This document shows, one piece after another, positions 14,300 through 14,757 of a DNA stretch of 14,757 nt. Positions within the stretch are counted from its first letter, which is position 1. Each line of letters opens with the position of its first letter. The stretch spans positions 67,558 through 82,314 of the forward strand of contig PCUO01000018.1 of the NCBI GenBank assembly GCA_002771015.1, read 5' to 3'. This stretch comes from Candidatus Yonathbacteria bacterium CG17_big_fil_post_rev_8_21_14_2_50_43_9. Lineage in GTDB: Bacteria; Patescibacteriota; Minisyncoccia; Phycocordibacterales; UBA1550. A model generated the notes under the pieces. It was not told the origin of the DNA. It saw only the letters and a list, made by a program, of their open reading frames with translations, and searched no databases. A program made the translations under genes and the position numbers.

Positions 14300-14757
14300 A
14301 TGAGCACAGAAAAAGAAAAAATGGATAGGACAAAAAAACTTAGAGCAGAGGATATTGCGAGCCCAAAAGGAATGCGCGATATTCTTGATAAGGAATATTA
14401 TGCGTATCAGGGGTTTTTTGAAAAGGCATCCGAGATTGCATCGTATTATGGATTTCGTCCTATAGAAACCCCGATACTAGAACGTGAAGCGGTTTTCACA
14501 TCATCACTTGGAGTTGGTACTGATATACGTGATAAGGAAATGTACACATTAAAAACAAAGGGTGGCGACCATCTCGTAATGCGACCCGAGGGCACAGCGG
14601 GTGTAATGCGGGCGTACATTGAAAACGGGATGCAAGCGCTTCCCCAGCCAGTGATGCTCTACAACTACGGCCCATACTTCCGACACGAAAACCCTCAACG
14701 TGGTAGACTGCGCGAGCTCCGCCAGTTTGGCTTGGAGATTCTCGGTACACCTAAAAG
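14300..14757 (+). CDS. hisS: Histidyl-tRNA synthetase, 5' part
   Basis: The gene runs off the window after about 152 codons. It is a class II aminoacyl-tRNA synthetase: PKGMRDIL near residues 23-30, GFRPIETPILE in motif 1, the histidyl-type MRPEGTAGVMRAYIENG (about 94-110), and motif 2 with FRHENPQRGRLRELRQFG (about 126-143). RPEGTA and the FRHE-loop point to HisRS rather than other class II enzymes. It has a short Lys-rich N-terminal extension before the core. The ATG at 14300 has no Shine-Dalgarno; AT-rich TATACA or TAATAT sequence at 14279-14287 could give a separate promoter, but co-transcription with lepB is as likely. Confidence 0.93.
   Translation, partial: MSTEKEKMDRTKKLRAEDIASPKGMRDILDKEYYAYQGFFEKASEIASYYGFRPIETPILEREAVFTSSLGVGTDIRDKEMYTLKTKGGDHLVMRPEGTAGVMRAYIENGMQALPQPVMLYNYGPYFRHENPQRGRLRELRQFGLEILGTPK

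Noticed and set aside
14496..14750. Minus-strand open frame opposite hisS
   Set aside because: It is antisense to a clear class II synthetase frame that runs off the window.
1..14757. CRISPR array, transposase, tRNA, toxin-antitoxin or phage genes
   Set aside because: None was seen by eye on either strand; spacers are short and show no regular repeat-spacer pattern or cloverleaf.

Overview
The window looks like chromosome from a reduced-genome bacterium. My best guess is the Candidate Phyla Radiation (Patescibacteria), probably Parcubacteria-like. This is inferred from gene content and style: compact, AT-leaning DNA, many starts without a Shine-Dalgarno, a very short SMC, a NusB-NUDIX fusion, a solute-binding protein without a transporter, and small unique membrane or secreted proteins. 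No rRNA or other taxonomic marker is present to prove it. The standard code (TGA as stop) fits every gene.

Layout. 1-403: bidirectional terminator and a small two-helix membrane protein. 393-2636 (-): an SMC-type ATPase of 747 aa with complete head motifs but no recognisable hinge. 2713-4106 (-): a small membrane protein and, upstream of it, a secreted-protein gene broken by a frameshift and lacking a start codon. 4279-6314 (-): RNase III (rnc), a NusB-NUDIX fusion and ribosomal protein bL32 (rpmF); the rnc leader is highly structured. 6414-10673 (+): secG, a membrane-anchored family 5 solute-binding protein, an AT-rich spacer and RNase J with a long disordered N-terminus. 10741-11913 (+): an MFS transporter. 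11974-12835 (-): a CsgG-like lipoprotein gene of proteobacterial style, in pieces. 12972-13562 (-): peptidyl-tRNA hydrolase. 13673 to the end (+): signal peptidase I and the 5' part of hisS.

How the genes work together. Most of the window is housekeeping: RNA processing (rnc, rnj), transcription antitermination (nusB), translation (rpmF, pth, hisS), protein export (secG, lepB) and chromosome organisation (smc). These lie in short divergent units. Several promoters sit 7-11 nt before the start codon, so the mRNAs are probably leaderless. Strong Shine-Dalgarno sequences appear only before the small membrane protein at 40-336 and the CsgG-like gene.

I do not see a defence system, CRISPR array, transposon or biosynthetic cluster. 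The items most worth a second look are the hinge-less SMC, the rnc leader (three-way junction plus a start-codon hairpin), the NusB-NUDIX fusion with an altered Nudix box, the foreign-looking CsgG-like gene, and the fact that every frame break I could resolve is repaired by adding one base.
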